DNA of 7,817 nucleotides from Christensenella sp. UBA1385 (GTDB taxonomy: Bacteria > Bacillota > Clostridia > Christensenellales > Aristaeellaceae). The notes beneath the pieces are model-generated. The model was not told the DNA's origin. It saw nothing but the letters and a program-made list of their open reading frames with translations, and searched no databases. Below are positions 6,395 to 7,817 of this stretch, one piece after another (position 1 is the first letter of the stretch; each line of letters opens with the position of its first letter). Made by a program: the position numbers and the translations under genes. The stretch is from assembly GCA_002305755.1 (NCBI GenBank), contig DBQV01000005.1:1-7817 (forward strand), given 5' to 3'.

Positions 6395-6410
6395 CATGTG
6401 TACATATGTT
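6393..6410. promoter_or_regulatory. Candidate TetR operator, 18-bp near-perfect palindrome
   Basis: AACATGTGTACATATGTT reads the same on both strands apart from one symmetric base pair, so eight of nine pairs match. It is AT-rich compared with the coding DNA, lies in the tetR/sigma intergenic region and overlaps the -35 box of the putative tetR promoter. This size and position are typical for a TetR-family autoregulatory site. Binding by this particular regulator is inferred. Confidence 0.55.
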
Positions 6411-6488
6411 CTTTTTTCGACACTTATGCAGACTTTGCGGCTCTGGAAACGTTCTATCAGAAACGATCCGAAGGGGAAAGGTGGCAGG

Positions 6489-7067
6489 ATGTCGATTTTC
6501 GGAAAGAGCGCAGAAGCGTTTGAAAGGGCCGTCGCTCCCTTTGAGCGTCAGATCTATTTCACCTGCCTGCGCATGATGGGAAACCGTCAGGACGCGGAGG
6601 ACTGCGCGCAGGAGGCCATGCTGAAGGCTTACAGAAGCTTTGAGAGCTTCCGCAGGGAAGCGGGCTTTGGCACCTGGCTGTACACCATCGCGGCGCGCTG
6701 CTGCATGGATGCGCTGCGGGCCCGGAAGACCGATGCCTCTCTCGATGCGCTGAGGGAAGCAGGCTGGGAAAAAGAGGATGAATCGCCCTCCCCCTACCTT
6801 CTGATGGAGGCCACGGAGCGCAGGCTCGCGCTTGAAAGGGGAATCAGCAGGCTGCCGGATGAGCAAAGGCTGGCGCTGGTGCTGTGCGATCTGCAGGGGC
6901 TGAGCTATGAGGAAGCGGCGTCCGCGATGAACTGCCCGCCGGGCACGCTCAGGAGCCGCCTGCACCGGGCCAGACAGAGCCTGAAGAAAATTCTATCCGG
7001 CGAACGGGAACTTTTGGATGAGGCGGACCGTCTAAGTGATGAAAGGGGAAAACAAGATGACCTGTAA
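6489..7067 (+). CDS. ECF-type RNA polymerase sigma-70 factor
   Basis: The 192-residue protein has sigma region 2 at about 15-80 (NRQDAEDCAQEAMLKAYRSF, then FGTWLYTIAARCCMDALR) and region 4 at about 118-168 (LPDEQRLALVLCDLQGLSYEEAA, then GTLRSRLHRARQSL). It lacks regions 1 and 3, as expected of an extracytoplasmic-function sigma factor. It would direct RNA polymerase to a small stress regulon while not bound by an anti-sigma factor. A charged tail of about 24 residues follows region 4. I chose the ATG at 6489 because AAAGGTGG lies 4 nt upstream and sigma homology begins soon after. An in-frame ATG at 6396 sits inside the putative TetR operator and would add unrelated residues. The stop overlaps the next gene by 11 bp, so the two are probably translationally coupled. 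No convincing promoter was found between 6411 and 6488. Confidence 0.93.
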   Translation: MSIFGKSAEAFERAVAPFERQIYFTCLRMMGNRQDAEDCAQEAMLKAYRSFESFRREAGFGTWLYTIAARCCMDALRARKTDASLDALREAGWEKEDESPSPYLLMEATERRLALERGISRLPDEQRLALVLCDLQGLSYEEAASAMNCPPGTLRSRLHRARQSLKKILSGERELLDEADRLSDERGKQDDL

Positions 7068-7817
7068 GGAGTTTTCCAACCTTCTCGATATGTATCTGGA
7101 GGGCGGTCTCAGTGAGGAACAGGCGGCCGAGGTACAGGCCCATCTGGCAGTCTGCGATGACTGCAGGCTGCTGCTCGAGATACGAAAGGACTGTCGCAGG
7201 CTTGACGAAGAAGGCGAGGTTCCCGGGAGCTTCTCCTCCTCCTGGCGACAGGCCATCAGACAGCAGGAAGGAGCCAATCAGATGGAACAGCCTAAGCAAG
7301 GCAAAAGCTTGAAGTTGTCGGCGCAGGCAAAGCGGCTGATCGCGGCTGCCGCCGCACTGGTGCTGATCGCGGGCGGTACCTGGATGGTGGGAAGGAGCAG
7401 ATCGCCTGCCGCAGACACCGCGAACGCAGGTTTGAGCGCCGGCATGCCTGCCTACTATTTTGAAGAAAAGGCTTCCCCGGCGAGCAGCGAGATGGGATAC
7501 AGCAGTCTTCAGATGGACGCAGCGACCGATACCGGCGCCGGCCAGAGCGAATCAGGAAGCGCCGCCATCCCACAGCAGGCAAAGATCATACGCACCGTTG
7601 ATCTGAGGCTAAGCACCCGGGCCTTCGATGAAGACCTGAAGAAGCTCAGCCAGGCGCTGGAGGATCATGAAGGATATGTGGAATACTCCGACGTCTCATC
7701 GGACCGGGGCAGCAGGCGATATGCCAGTCTGACCCTGAGGGTGCCCAAAGACCGTCTGGATGCCTATCTGGTCCAGGTCGGCGGCATCGGCAGAACGGTC
7801 TCCTTCAGCGAATCGCA
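7057..7817 (+). CDS. zf-HC2 anti-sigma / DUF4349 membrane protein (partial, cut by window end)
   Basis: The first 253 residues are visible and the frame is open to the window edge. Residues 1-40 form a zinc-binding anti-sigma domain (zf-HC2) with Cys3 and H29-x3-C33-x2-C36. A soluble linker contains SSSWRQAI (60-67), a pattern I associate with clostridial anti-sigma proteins. One membrane helix spans about 94-112. A low-complexity external stretch rich in Ala, Ser and Gly (about 113-170) leads to a DUF4349 domain starting at about 172 (IIRTVDLRLSTRAF, EGYVEYSDV, LTLRVPKDRLDAYL). The likely role is to hold the co-encoded ECF sigma factor at the membrane and release it on an envelope signal sensed by DUF4349; the ligand is unknown. 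The ATG overlaps the sigma stop by 11 bp, with an AAAGGGG site about 9 nt upstream. DUF4349 proteins often have a C-terminal membrane segment, but that part is outside the window. Confidence 0.88.
   Translation, partial: MTCKEFSNLLDMYLEGGLSEEQAAEVQAHLAVCDDCRLLLEIRKDCRRLDEEGEVPGSFSSSWRQAIRQQEGANQMEQPKQGKSLKLSAQAKRLIAAAAALVLIAGGTWMVGRSRSPAADTANAGLSAGMPAYYFEEKASPASSEMGYSSLQMDAATDTGAGQSESGSAAIPQQAKIIRTVDLRLSTRAFDEDLKKLSQALEDHEGYVEYSDVSSDRGSRRYASLTLRVPKDRLDAYLVQVGGIGRTVSFSES

Noticed and set aside
6445..6469. Possible ECF-type autoregulatory promoter (GGAAAC ... CGATCC) before the sigma gene
   Set aside because: The spacing of 13 bases is too short and the -10 element is a poor match, so no call was made.
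6396..6488. Upstream ATG for the sigma factor
   Set aside because: It falls inside the candidate operator and has no ribosome site; sigma homology begins only after 6489.
6336..6965. Minus-strand extension of the TetR frame across the sigma gene
   Set aside because: It is an open frame caused by antisense codon bias. The TetR start at 6335 has GAGGAGGAG and homology begins there.

Overview
The window reads as ordinary chromosomal DNA from a Gram-positive, moderately GC-rich member of the Bacillota, most likely a gut-type Clostridia. Christensenellales or Oscillospirales would fit, but I cannot fix the lineage from sequence alone. The clues are a UPF0291/DUF896 gene, a VanW protein with SH3-like domains, a DhaS-like TetR regulator, an Eis-like acetyltransferase, an ECF sigma factor paired with a zf-HC2/DUF4349 protein, and purine-rich Shine-Dalgarno sites ahead of most genes. 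I see no tRNA, rRNA, insertion sequence, CRISPR array or prophage gene. Coding density is high; the longest gap is about 235 bp.

Left part (19-4400, all minus strand): a tight five-gene unit read right to left. In order it encodes a GT2 glycosyltransferase fused to a GtrA membrane domain, a secreted phosphodiester glycosidase (NAGPA family), an Lgt-like membrane protein, a small DUF896 protein, and a secreted SH3-VanW protein. The first four are 19 bp, 7 bp and -1 bp apart; a 64-bp gap precedes the VanW gene. Four of the five products belong to the envelope, so the operon probably builds or remodels a surface glycan or a cell-wall component. The Lgt-like protein appears to lack several residues essential in true Lgt, so it may be a repurposed paralogue.

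Middle (4401-4635): a divergent intergenic region with one candidate promoter for each direction, a 9-bp direct repeat and two possible leader hairpins ahead of the envelope operon. To the right lies a plus-strand Eis-like GNAT acetyltransferase (4636-5769). Its last 55 bp overlap the 3' end of a convergent minus-strand TetR regulator (5715-6335).

Right part (6336-7817): the TetR gene is divergent from an ECF sigma factor (6489-7067). An 18-bp near-perfect palindrome overlaps the -35 box of the putative tetR promoter and is the obvious autoregulatory operator candidate. The sigma gene overlaps by 11 bp a membrane protein with an N-terminal zinc anti-sigma domain and an external DUF4349 domain, cut by the window edge. 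These two form a probable sigma/anti-sigma envelope-stress switch.

I see no clear new defence or mobile system. The most unusual points are the substituted Lgt-like protein inside the glycan operon, the structured leader of that operon, and the operator at the tetR/sigma junction.
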